A stretch of 64,000 nt of DNA from the NCBI RefSeq assembly GCF_007859755.1, contig NZ_SJPF01000004.1, forward strand, positions 908,898 through 972,897, in the 5' to 3' direction. The translations under genes were made by a program, and so were the position numbers. This document shows, piece after piece, positions 14,610 through 22,796 of this stretch. This DNA comes from Blastopirellula retiformator (GTDB lineage Bacteria > Planctomycetota > Planctomycetia > Pirellulales > Pirellulaceae). Positions within the stretch are counted from its first letter, which is position 1. Every line of letters starts with the position of its first letter. Under the pieces are notes generated by a model. It did not search any database. It saw only the letters and a program-made list of their open reading frames with translations, and was not told where the DNA came from.

Positions 14610-16535
14610 TTAATAGGGCTTATTCCACTCATCGCCCCACCACTTCATGTTCGAACCGGTAGGAGGTTCGTATTTTTGCGCGGCAAAATGCAATTGCGTG
14701 TTAGGATCACGGAGATTCAATCTTGCGATAGCAGCAAGCATCGGTGATTTATCGTCGTAGGCGTCTTCGAGTGATTCTCCAAATGATGTACCTTGATTCT
14801 GATCGATCATCCTCTTCATCCAATGGGTAATCCAGTCTCCCATCATCTGTCTTCCATATTTAGCGCCCCCTAAACCAGCTTTGCCTCCCTTTGCCTCGAA
14901 GATGCCCCAAAGTCCGGTTGACCGCTGTCGTGCAACTTGGTCTGGACCGTGAACGGCATGAATTGTTAGGGGGGCCATTTCAAAATCCAGGGCGTACAGG
15001 ATAAGCCCGAGTCCTAACTCTCCTATGATTTCAGAAACTTTGGAATGGAACATACCCCAACCGTAAAAACGTGAGGCGGTTTTATTGAACTTCTTCAGGA
15101 CCTTTTTGGGGAGAGTGATTTTGCGCGAAATAACTTTATCCGGAAGATATGTAATTGCTTTACTAATCCCCACTGCTGCCAGGGAGTTCGTTATGCCCTT
15201 GATGTCGCTTGGATCAAATGAAAGCAAATCAATAATATCAGCAATGTCTTGTGCGGTATCTCTCACCTTGTTAAAGATCTTTAGAGCTTTCTGATAGATC
15301 TGCATTGTGCGTTTAAAGCGGTGAGCTGTACTAATGGCATTAACGCTTGCACTTGCATCTTTAGAATCTGTAGAAACGCTAATGTCGACGGAAGCAAGCA
15401 TGCTGATGACATCAAACACTCCCGTCGGATCCAGCCCCATCACCGGGTTTCCATGCGTATACAAATACTTATGGAAACTCTGAGGGTCCTGAGAATTCCC
15501 CGCGAACGGATCCAACCGGTTAAACCGCCCGGAGTTCGGATCGTAGTACCTTGCCCTGAGATACTGCTGACCAATCCGAGAATCAAACTGCTCACCGCTA
15601 TAGAGCAGCGTAGTTAGGGCGGTGGCTTCGGTGGTTCCTACTACCCCGGCGATTGCATTATGAATCGCCAGCATTTGGCCGTAGGCTTCGTAGGTGTAGA
15701 CCTGGGCGATTGCCGCGGCTGCGTCGTAGAGAACCTTCACGCTGCCGTGGCCATCGTGGCCGAAGATTTCGGTGTGCTGTGCAGTGACTTGGCCAGCCGT
15801 ATTATATTCGGTGACGGTCTGGCTGATTTCGTCGTGGCCGAAGTTGTACTCGATGACTTTGACGACGTTGCCCTGGTCGTCGTAGATGGTCTCCTTGATC
15901 ACCTGCTGGTAGCCGGTCGGGTTTTGGTGGTCGACCAGGTACTCGGTGTCGGTCGTCTCGTCCCAGGTGCCGTTGGCGTCGGTATCGACTTGATGCTTGG
16001 CACTGACGCGGATGCCGGTGGCGTCGTAGTCGTAGGTCGTTTTTTCGATTCGTGATGCAGTACCACTGGTGTAAGTGGTGACCGTGGCCGTATACAACCG
16101 ACCTTGCAGGTCGTACTCAAACGACGTCTGCGAAGTGTTCTGGGAAGCTGAATTGTCAAAGACCGTTTTCGACGTCTGTTGCGTATGGTCGTAGGCGTAG
16201 GTGGTGGTGACGTCGACCGTGCTGTCATTATTGACATCTCGCTCTTCGGTTTGCAAGCGATCGTTGGCGTCATACAGGTAGGCGATCGCCTCGTCGACGT
16301 TGCCATCGAAGTCGCTGTCGAGTTCCTTCTTGGTGCGATTGCCGACCAGGTCGTACTCGAACGTCTCGGTTTGATCGAACTGGTTGTGGAAGTGGTCGAT
16401 CGTTTCCTGCGTCAGGCGGCCCAGGGCATCGTAGGTCCAATCGATGTCGACCGTGTGGGCCTCTGGCGTGCCGTCTTGGTTTTCGTCGAGCCAGTACGTT
16501 TCGGTAACGCCGATCCGCTTGCCATCGGCCCGCAC
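14610..16535 (-). CDS. Orphan RHS module with putative PD-(D/E)XK nuclease tip 2
   Basis: This is a 641-residue frame from a GTG; homology with the other copy begins earlier, at about 16570, and the frame upstream hits a stop within about 17 codons, so the normal RHS N-terminus is gone. The core runs to KYLYTHGNPVMGLDPTG at about residue 370. The 270-residue tip after it has a helical linker and a C-terminal domain with GLWGIFEAKGGKAGLGG, then RQMMGDWI. The ExK motif followed by a QM-x-(D/E)WI segment is common in nuclease toxins of polymorphic systems. It is followed directly by an immunity candidate. Expression without an upstream RHS gene is doubtful; it may be a donor for tip exchange. 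Confidence 0.78.
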   Translation of the reverse strand: MRADGKRIGVTETYWLDENQDGTPEAHTVDIDWTYDALGRLTQETIDHFHNQFDQTETFEYDLVGNRTKKELDSDFDGNVDEAIAYLYDANDRLQTEERDVNNDSTVDVTTTYAYDHTQQTSKTVFDNSASQNTSQTSFEYDLQGRLYTATVTTYTSGTASRIEKTTYDYDATGIRVSAKHQVDTDANGTWDETTDTEYLVDHQNPTGYQQVIKETIYDDQGNVVKVIEYNFGHDEISQTVTEYNTAGQVTAQHTEIFGHDGHGSVKVLYDAAAAIAQVYTYEAYGQMLAIHNAIAGVVGTTEATALTTLLYSGEQFDSRIGQQYLRARYYDPNSGRFNRLDPFAGNSQDPQSFHKYLYTHGNPVMGLDPTGVFDVISMLASVDISVSTDSKDASASVNAISTAHRFKRTMQIYQKALKIFNKVRDTAQDIADIIDLLSFDPSDIKGITNSLAAVGISKAITYLPDKVISRKITLPKKVLKKFNKTASRFYGWGMFHSKVSEIIGELGLGLILYALDFEMAPLTIHAVHGPDQVARQRSTGLWGIFEAKGGKAGLGGAKYGRQMMGDWITHWMKRMIDQNQGTSFGESLEDAYDDKSPMLAAIARLNLRDPNTQLHFAAQKYEPPTGSNMKWWGDEWNKPY

Positions 16536-16594
16536 TTCGTAGTCGAACTCAGTGAGCTTGTCGTTGTACGTCGACCGCTTGTTCGTCTACTGTC

Positions 16595-17311
16595 CTAAAG
16601 TCGTGGGTTATCGCAAGGCACGAACGACGTTACAGCACTGCCTAAGTCCCTAGCCAGTGGTAGAAATTGTGTAGCCGAATGCCCAAACGCACGCATGGTG
16701 AAGTTTGGACGGATGGTCATAAAGTTCGGTATATAGTAATGACACCAGTTATGGCAAATGACAACCGAGTCATTGCAAAACATAATAATATTACGAGGGT
16801 CTGATGCCGGCTGGTATAATGTATGTGAAGGAAGCAAATCCAGAATGTCATCACGGTCAAGATTTGGATCAAGCTCAATTGTTCCTAAATACTCCACATC
16901 CCTTGACTCCAACAACGCATCCCTTTCGAGCACCTGACTAATCGAGTCGTAGACGATGTCGTGAGTTCCGTGCAATCGGGAAATTCCGATTTCGCCGGAA
17001 GGGAAGAGATCAAGTCCATCTGGTTCATGCGTCTCGTCCGTCTGACAATCCGGAACGATCACCTCAATTCCGGAGGTAAAGATTCGACGCGATAAGTAAG
17101 CATCGACGGATTCGTTCGGATTGGGTTGGAAAAAGGCCACCTCAAATCTAGGCGTCTCAAAGGAACAACGCGACGGATAACTAAAGGAAAGAAAACGCTG
17201 TAGTACCGAATTCTGTTCTGTGGATAACATTGGATGGGGACACATGTCACAACTGATAGAAGTTCGTCCCCAAGTCGCACAGAATTCTTCACATAAGTTT
17301 GTAAGGACCAT
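16595..17311 (-). CDS. Hypothetical protein, probable immunity gene left from another tip
   Basis: This 238-residue protein of unknown family ends at the truncated edge of the second RHS module and starts about 95 bases from the ISAs1 element. It has several cysteines and histidines (SCDMCPHP near residue 19, ICHNWCHYY near 190) and an acidic middle (ELDPNLDRDDILDLLPS). The sequence around its stop (CGATAACCCACGACTTTAGG) recurs with changes at 10711-10730 behind the first immunity gene. Its position fits an immunity gene whose toxin tip has been lost, possibly when the IS inserted. Confidence 0.55.
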   Translation of the reverse strand: MVLTNLCEEFCATWGRTSISCDMCPHPMLSTEQNSVLQRFLSFSYPSRCSFETPRFEVAFFQPNPNESVDAYLSRRIFTSGIEVIVPDCQTDETHEPDGLDLFPSGEIGISRLHGTHDIVYDSISQVLERDALLESRDVEYLGTIELDPNLDRDDILDLLPSHTLYQPASDPRNIIMFCNDSVVICHNWCHYYIPNFMTIRPNFTMRAFGHSATQFLPLARDLGSAVTSFVPCDNPRL

Positions 17312-17405
17312 CGTGCCTACAATAATACTATCCAGGAGGAAGGAGTGTCACTAGACTTGAAAGGTATGTCTGACAGCTACGACATGCATCAACAGATTCC
17401 AACAA

Positions 17406-18667
17406 TCACGGCGATTGCGCCATGATGGGCAATCTGCGATAATCCGGCAAATACGTCTTGGCGTTTTTGCGACATTCGTTTCGCCGCCAGGCGTTCGCTT
17501 TGCAGGGAGGTCTTCCGCATGTCTTCTGCGGCCGCTTCGATTCAACAGCACTTTGCCGACCTGACCGATCCGCGCACGCGGAAGGTGACTTATCCGCTGG
17601 TCAACATCGTCACGATGTCGCTCTGCGCCGTGCTCGGCGGGGCGGATGATTTTGTCGCCATCGCCGATTGGGCAGAGGATAAGAAGGAGTGGCTCTCGAA
17701 GTTTCTCGACATGAGCACCGGCGTCCCTTCGCACGATCGCTTCAACGCGATTCTCGGCGCGCTCAAGCCGGCCGAGTTCGAGAAGTGTTTGCTGAGTTGG
17801 ATCACGGCGCTGCAGGACATTACCGACGGACAAATCATCGCGATCGATGGTAAAAATTTGCGGCACAGTTTCGACGCCGCCAGCAGCAAGGCGGCCATTC
17901 ACATGGTCAGCGCTTGGGCGACCGCCAACCATGTCAGCCTCGGTCAAGTGGCGACCGACGCCAAGAGTAACGAGATCACGGCGATTCCGAAATTGCTTGA
18001 AATCATCGAGGTTTCCGGCTGTTTGGTGACGATCGACGCGATGGGTTGTCAGAAAGAAATCGCCGCCAAGATCGTCGACGCAGGCGGCGATTATTGCCTG
18101 GCGATCAAAGGAAATCAGCGATACCTGCACCAGGCGATTCGCGATCACTTCGTCGCCGCGATGGAAGTCGACTTCAAGAAGCTGAAAGTTCATCGTCACG
18201 AGACACACGAGAAAGGGCATGGCCGCGAGGAGTCGCGCTACTATTATCTCTGCCCGATCGATGCGGAGGACTTTCCGTACGCGAGCAAGTGGAAGAATTT
18301 GAAAGCGATCGGCATGACGATCAACATCGTGACGCAAAACGGCAAAGAGACAAGCGACGTCCGCTACTATATCGTGAGCAAATACCTCACGGGCAAACGC
18401 TTCGCCGAAGCGGTGCGTGGTCACTGGAGCATCGAGAACAGTTTGCATTGGCAACTCGACGTAACGTTCGGCGAAGACCAAAGCCGCATCCGAAAAGGAA
18501 GCGCCGACATCAACTTCAGCCTGCTGCGAAGAACGAGCTTGAGCCTCTTGAAGAACAACAAAACGGCCAAGGTGGGCGTGAAGAACAAGCGGCTAAAAGC
18601 GGGGCGGAACGACGCCTATCTGCTGGAAGTGTTGCTGGGGACGTAATTTATGGTGCGATCGCCGTGA
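17406..18667 (+). mobile_element. ISAs1-family insertion sequence
   Basis: Imperfect terminal inverted repeats flank the transposase: TCACGGCGATTGCGCCAT at 17406-17423 and the inverse of TCACGGCGATCGCACCAT at 18650-18667, 16 of 18 matching. Total length is about 1.26 kb. No clear target duplication was found beside these ends, so the exact borders may differ by some bases or the element may have recombined. Confidence 0.85.
17519..18646 (+). CDS. ISAs1-family DDE transposase
   Basis: This 375-residue protein has the ISAs1 (H-repeat-associated) layout: an N-terminal domain (HFADLTDPRTRKVTYPLVNI), then the DDE catalytic core with IAIDGKNLRHS near residue 116, VTIDAMGCQKEIA near residue 172, and RGHWSIENSLHWQLDVTF near residue 300 carrying the late catalytic Glu. 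The frame is intact and nothing essential is visibly missing, so the element may still move. An in-frame alternative start at 17458 is less likely. Confidence 0.95.
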   Translation: MSSAAASIQQHFADLTDPRTRKVTYPLVNIVTMSLCAVLGGADDFVAIADWAEDKKEWLSKFLDMSTGVPSHDRFNAILGALKPAEFEKCLLSWITALQDITDGQIIAIDGKNLRHSFDAASSKAAIHMVSAWATANHVSLGQVATDAKSNEITAIPKLLEIIEVSGCLVTIDAMGCQKEIAAKIVDAGGDYCLAIKGNQRYLHQAIRDHFVAAMEVDFKKLKVHRHETHEKGHGREESRYYYLCPIDAEDFPYASKWKNLKAIGMTINIVTQNGKETSDVRYYIVSKYLTGKRFAEAVRGHWSIENSLHWQLDVTFGEDQSRIRKGSADINFSLLRRTSLSLLKNNKTAKVGVKNKRLKAGRNDAYLLEVLLGT

Positions 18668-19042
18668 CTTTGGATATGCTGCAATCCCATTTCAAGGACA
18701 CACCAGATCGGAGAATGAATCGCCGACGAACCACAACTTCCCCGCGCCATGTACTCAACGATGACCTTAATCATCCTTCACCCTCAATTTCTACTTCGCG
18801 AAAAACACGGCCGGGTGGCACTGTTCGCCCATCTTTGTCTTGGGTGCCACTGTCGTCTGCGACAGTGCCAAGTGCCTCAATTCAGTAAAGTATTGAATTG
18901 TGGACGGGAAGTCAAAAGAATAGCTTGCCTGAGATTCTTGCGTTGCTGACCCCGTCACATGGTCAGGTTGAAGAGCACTGTCGCAGACGACCGTGGCGTC
19001 CTTTGGTTGGCGACCGGTTGCACTCGGCAGGCACGGCCTGCC
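18668..19042. other. Gene-free stretch between the IS and queG
   Basis: No gene supported. It holds two copies of a GGGTG(G)CCACTGT-like segment (18813-18824 and 18842-18853) with GTCGTCTGCGACAGTGCC behind the second. Near 19027-19043 a hairpin GGCAGGC-ACG-GCCTGCC lies beside the queG stop. These resemble the short dispersed palindromes seen elsewhere in the window. Confidence 0.45.
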
Positions 19043-20176
19043 CTACGATTGAAGGGCGAATTTTAGTTCTTCTTGAACCATTGAATCCGCTTCAATTTCG
19101 GCTCTTGCCTGCAGTGCATTTCGCGACTCGGAGCAGCCATACTTCGATAGCGCCCAAGCGGCTGCTCCGCGGATCAGCGGCTCTTCATCGTTTAATCCCT
19201 TAACCAGCGCCGGCACCGCGGCGGGCGTGGGTCGGTTGCCCAGTGCGATTGCTGCGTTGCGCAGTAGGCCTCTGCGGCGTGGGCGCCAGATGGGCGATTT
19301 GCGGAAGCGGTGGCGGAATGTTTCGTCGTCTAAATCAAACAGCGCGATCAGGTCGAGCGGGTTGTTGCCGCGCTGGGGGAGGAATTGTTTCTCGGCGCTG
19401 TGGGGCGCTTTGCGGTTCCAGGGGCAGACGTCTTGGCAGAGGTCGCAGCCGAAGACCCACTCGCCGATTCCGTCGCGCAGGTCGCGGGGGATCGGGCCGC
19501 GTAGTTCGATCGTCAGATAGCTGATGCAGCGGGTGGCGTCTAAGACATGCGGCGCAGGGAAGGCGTCGGTTGGGCAGACATCTAGGCACGCCGTGCATGT
19601 GCCGCAGTGGCTGGCGGTGTGGGGCTCGTCATACTCAAGCTCGACATTGGTCAGCAGCGCGGCGAGGAAGAAGAGACTGCCGGCATGTTTGTTGAGCAGC
19701 AGCGTGTTCTTGCCGATCCAGCCGAGGCCTGCCAGGTTGGCGAAGTCGCGCTCGAGCAGCGGCGCGGTGTCGACCACGCCGCGGGCATCGGCGTCGCCGG
19801 TCCGTTGTTGAACCTCCCGCTTGAGCGCTTTCAGCTTGTCGTGAATCAGATCGTGATAATCGACTTCTCCCCAGGCGTAGCGCGAGACTCTCCCCTGCCC
19901 CGCTGCGGATTGCCGCGGCGGATCGGTGCGGTAGGGCAAGGTCAGCATCACGATGCTGCGGGCGCCGTCTAGCACCAAATTGGGATCGGCGTAGGCGTCG
20001 ACGCGATCGGCCAGGTACTGCATTTCGCCGGCGTATCCGGCGGCCAGCCAGTCGCGGAAGGCGTCGATACCGGTCGGCGTTACCGCCGGGCAGACGCCGA
20101 CATGCAGGAAGCCAAGCCGGTGGGCCGCTTCCTTAATTGCGCGGGTGAGCGTTGATGGATCGAGAGAACAGGTCAA
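19043..20176 (-). CDS. queG: Epoxyqueuosine reductase
   Basis: QueG reduces epoxyqueuosine to queuosine in tRNA, using cobalamin and two [4Fe-4S] clusters. This 377-residue protein has both cluster motifs, CGTCTACLDVCP (Cys191, 194, 197, 201) and CDLCQDVCPW (Cys244, 247, 251), plus Cys217. It also has the catalytic-region motif VVDTAPLLERDFA at about residues 134-146 and a C-terminal HEAT-like region (AAVPALVKGLNDEEPLIRGAAAWAL) found in the longer QueG forms. The start is a TTG at 20176; no in-frame ATG precedes the domain and an in-frame stop lies a few codons upstream. It stands alone on this strand. Confidence 0.95.
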   Translation of the reverse strand: MTCSLDPSTLTRAIKEAAHRLGFLHVGVCPAVTPTGIDAFRDWLAAGYAGEMQYLADRVDAYADPNLVLDGARSIVMLTLPYRTDPPRQSAAGQGRVSRYAWGEVDYHDLIHDKLKALKREVQQRTGDADARGVVDTAPLLERDFANLAGLGWIGKNTLLLNKHAGSLFFLAALLTNVELEYDEPHTASHCGTCTACLDVCPTDAFPAPHVLDATRCISYLTIELRGPIPRDLRDGIGEWVFGCDLCQDVCPWNRKAPHSAEKQFLPQRGNNPLDLIALFDLDDETFRHRFRKSPIWRPRRRGLLRNAAIALGNRPTPAAVPALVKGLNDEEPLIRGAAAWALSKYGCSESRNALQARAEIEADSMVQEELKFALQS

Positions 20177-20273
20177 GCGTTTTTTATTTGACTGCTAGCG
20201 GTTCGTAATTAGCGTGGAACTTATTGAACCAAGATAGGTGCTTATCGTCTCCCCCGACAAGCGAGTCTCCCCA

Positions 20274-20837
20274 ATGTTACGCTCTCTTTTGTTCGGCCTG
20301 GTGGCCGTCGCTGCGGCTTGCGCCATGAGTTCGTCCGCCGACGCTTACTTCCCCGGTTGTTTTGGACCGCGGGCTGGCTTTAGCGGTTACGGCATCACCA
20401 ACTTCGGCGGTTACGGCGGATTTGGCTACTACAGCAACAATGTTCCGACGCCCCCGTACTACGCGATTCACCCGCCGGTCTATTATTCGCACTCGGTCGC
20501 TCGCCCGTACGGCATCAGCCCGTTCGCGATCAGCAGCTACCAACCGTCGCAGCGGGTCGTCTATCAAGCGCCGACGCCGGAGCCGCAGGTCGTGATTAAC
20601 CCGTACGTTGCGACCGAAGTTCCGGTTGCGACCGAAGAAGCCGCCCCCGTCGCCGAAACGCCGAGCAACGAAGCTACGGACGAAGCGGCGACCGAAGCCC
20701 CGGCCGTGGAAGAAGCGGTTCCTGCAGCGGACGAAACGACTGCTAGCCCGTGGCCGACGCCGCAGGTGGTGATCAACCCGTTCGTCGATTCCAGCGAAGT
20801 TGTGCCGGTCAGCTTTACGAAAATTGTGAATCCGTAG
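20274..20837 (+). CDS. Secreted low-complexity protein, unknown function
   Basis: This 187-residue protein begins with a clear signal peptide (MLRSLLFGLVAVAAACAMSSS, cleavage near SADA). An upstream in-frame GTG at 20238 would only lengthen the leader. The mature part starts Gly/Tyr-rich (GYGITNFGGYGGFGYYSN) and becomes Ala/Glu/Pro-rich. A motif PQVVINP(Y/F)V occurs twice, at about residues 103 and 163, with similar DNA. It is probably an envelope or matrix protein. Confidence 0.75.
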   Translation: MLRSLLFGLVAVAAACAMSSSADAYFPGCFGPRAGFSGYGITNFGGYGGFGYYSNNVPTPPYYAIHPPVYYSHSVARPYGISPFAISSYQPSQRVVYQAPTPEPQVVINPYVATEVPVATEEAAPVAETPSNEATDEAATEAPAVEEAVPAADETTASPWPTPQVVINPFVDSSEVVPVSFTKIVNP

Positions 20838-21006
20838 TCAGATTTTCGAAAATAGGCCTTGGTCGGCGCCAGCGTTCTAGCTATCCTTCCGCGTGCTTGC
20901 ATCGACCTAATGGAACCTGCTCGTCCTCCTTTCAAGGCAATGAGGACGAGCTTCAAGCGTCCGATTTCAAGATCGAACGAGACGCTGCAAGGGAAAGGAA
21001 TTCCCG

Positions 21007-21534
21007 ATGAATCGCGTATATCTAGGGCTGGCTATCGTCGCGTGCGGACTGACGCTCGGTTGTCAAAAGAATAGTTCGCAGCTCAATCCGTTCGCCGCGT
21101 ATGGGCCGCAGCGGGTTCCGCCGCCGGCGACCGGCAGCTATGGGCAGCCTGCGACAACCGCCCCGTATTATCAGCCGCAAGCAGGGGCTGCTCCTGCCGC
21201 GACGTTGGGCACGCCGGCGGCTGGCGCTCCGGCAACCGGCGCGTATGCTCCACTGGGCGGCAATCTGGCTCCTCCGCCGGCCGGCGCCGCTCCGGCGTTA
21301 AGCGCCCCACCCGCGACCACGTATCCGTCGACCGGCGCTCCGCCGGCCACGCAATGGCGCGGTTCGAGCCTGGACACGGCCAGCAATTCCAACATTCAAC
21401 TGACCAGCGCCCAGGAACCGGTCCAGTCGGTGACCACGCCGGTCCCGGCATCGGGCCAATCGACCTTGCAAACCCAGGGAATGCGGGTCAATGAGCCTGC
21501 GGGCGGCCTCAATTGGCAACCGGTCAGCCAGTAA
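21007..21534 (+). CDS. Putative lipoprotein, Pro/Ala/Gly-rich
   Basis: This 175-residue protein has a lipoprotein leader with lipobox LTLGC (Cys19) and is otherwise a Pro-Ala-Gly-Thr-rich, apparently disordered chain. A ribosome site AAGGGAAAGG lies at about 20989-20998. It follows another secreted low-complexity gene and precedes the dihydrouridine synthase gene by 57 bases. No function can be assigned. Confidence 0.75.
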   Translation: MNRVYLGLAIVACGLTLGCQKNSSQLNPFAAYGPQRVPPPATGSYGQPATTAPYYQPQAGAAPAATLGTPAAGAPATGAYAPLGGNLAPPPAGAAPALSAPPATTYPSTGAPPATQWRGSSLDTASNSNIQLTSAQEPVQSVTTPVPASGQSTLQTQGMRVNEPAGGLNWQPVSQ

Positions 21535-21590
21535 TTGCTGCGGCAAGCGCGGCTTGACGGCAAGCGGCATGCCGCCGACGATAGAGCGTT

Positions 21591-22661
21591 ATGAATGACT
21601 CCGCCGACAATGCGCTCCCCCCAATCTCGGTAGAGCCGCTGCAAATCGGGGATCTGGTGATTGATCCCCCGATCCTGCAAGCGCCGATGGCGGGCTACAC
21701 CAACTACGCCTTCCGGCAGATTGTCCGCGAATATGGGGGCGTCGGGCTGCAGGCGACCGAAATGGTCTCGGCCCGCAGCTTTGTCTGGCTCGATCAGCAG
21801 GCGGAGTTCCCTGATCGTCTGTGGGGCGTCGAAGACGAAGCCCGGCCGCTGGCGGTGCAGATGTGGGACAACGACCCTGACACGATGGCCCGCGTGGGCG
21901 AACGGCTGGTCGGCGAATTCGGCGTCAGTGTGGTCGACATCAACTTTGGCTGCCCGGTCAAGCAAGTGACGCAGTCGGCCCATAGCGGATCGTACCTGCT
22001 GCGGTGGCCCGAGAAGATGTTCTCGATCATTCAGCGCGTCGTCCAGGCATGTGCTCCGACGCCGGTGACGGCCAAGATTCGTCTCGGCTGTAGCCGCGAG
22101 TGCATCAACGCCCACGAGATCGCCCAGGTGGTCGAAGAGGCAGGCGCCGCCGCACTGACGGTGCATGGCCGGACTGCCGCTGACTTCTTTAAGGGAAGCG
22201 CCGACTGGGAGAAGATCTCGGAGATCAAACCGTACCTGAAGAAGATCCCGCTGATCGGCAATGGCGATCTCGATTCGGCCGCCAAGGTGGTCGAGGCGTT
22301 TCGCAGCTACAACGTCGACGGCGTGATGATCGCCCGGGCCTGTTTGGGCCGCCCGTGGTTGTTTGCCCAAGCGGCGGCCGCGCTCAAGGGAGAGCCGGTT
22401 CCGGCTGACCCGAGCCTGACCGAGCAGCGGGCCTGTCTGCTGCGGCACTACGACCTGGTGGTGAAGCGGTTTGGCGTTGAGAAGGGAACGATGCTGATGC
22501 GGAAGTTCGCCTGCTGCTATGCGACCGGCATGTACGGCGCCCGGGCGTTTCGGACCGCGGCGGCGAAGGTCTCGTCGCAGGCCGAATTCTATGAGATTGT
22601 CGAGAATCTGTTTCCGCGCGATCCAGCGCCGGAAGCGGTGGAATCGGCCGGGGCTTCGTAG
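21591..22661 (+). CDS. dusB: tRNA-dihydrouridine synthase (DusB type)
   Basis: This flavoenzyme reduces uridine to dihydrouridine in the tRNA D-loop. The 356-residue protein shows APMAGYTNYAFRQ (residues 31-43), the nucleotide-binding core with INFGCPVKQV carrying the catalytic Cys121, TVHGRTAADFFKGSADW, and the FMN phosphate site IGNGDLDSA ... GVMIARACLGRPW. A C-terminal helical domain follows. The family (Dus) is certain; the DusB subtype is by resemblance. Confidence 0.93.
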   Translation: MNDSADNALPPISVEPLQIGDLVIDPPILQAPMAGYTNYAFRQIVREYGGVGLQATEMVSARSFVWLDQQAEFPDRLWGVEDEARPLAVQMWDNDPDTMARVGERLVGEFGVSVVDINFGCPVKQVTQSAHSGSYLLRWPEKMFSIIQRVVQACAPTPVTAKIRLGCSRECINAHEIAQVVEEAGAAALTVHGRTAADFFKGSADWEKISEIKPYLKKIPLIGNGDLDSAAKVVEAFRSYNVDGVMIARACLGRPWLFAQAAAALKGEPVPADPSLTEQRACLLRHYDLVVKRFGVEKGTMLMRKFACCYATGMYGARAFRTAAAKVSSQAEFYEIVENLFPRDPAPEAVESAGAS

Positions 22662-22675
22662 TAGGTCTATTCCCC

Positions 22676-22721
22676 TGGCGCCATGCTCTTCTCGCGAAGA
22701 CGCGATAAGAAGATGGCGCCA
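22676..22721. repeat. Intergenic inverted repeat, GGCGCCATGCTCTT family
   Basis: TGGCGCCATGCTCTTCTCGC and its inverse arm ending AGATGGCGCCA form a hairpin behind the dusB gene. Relatives lie at 35952 and 41733-41847. A second hairpin, CACTGCTGG-GCAAG-CCAGCAGTG, follows at about 22749-22771. Confidence 0.8.
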
Positions 22722-22743
22722 GCGGTGGCTGGCTGGTACCCGG

Positions 22744-22774
<31 letters not shown>

Positions 22775-22796
22775 ACGTTAGAGAGCAGGCGGGCGT

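Noticed and set aside
17351-18481. Long open frame antisense to the ISAs1 transposase
   Set aside because: It is a mirror of the highly coding transposase strand, with no motif of its own.
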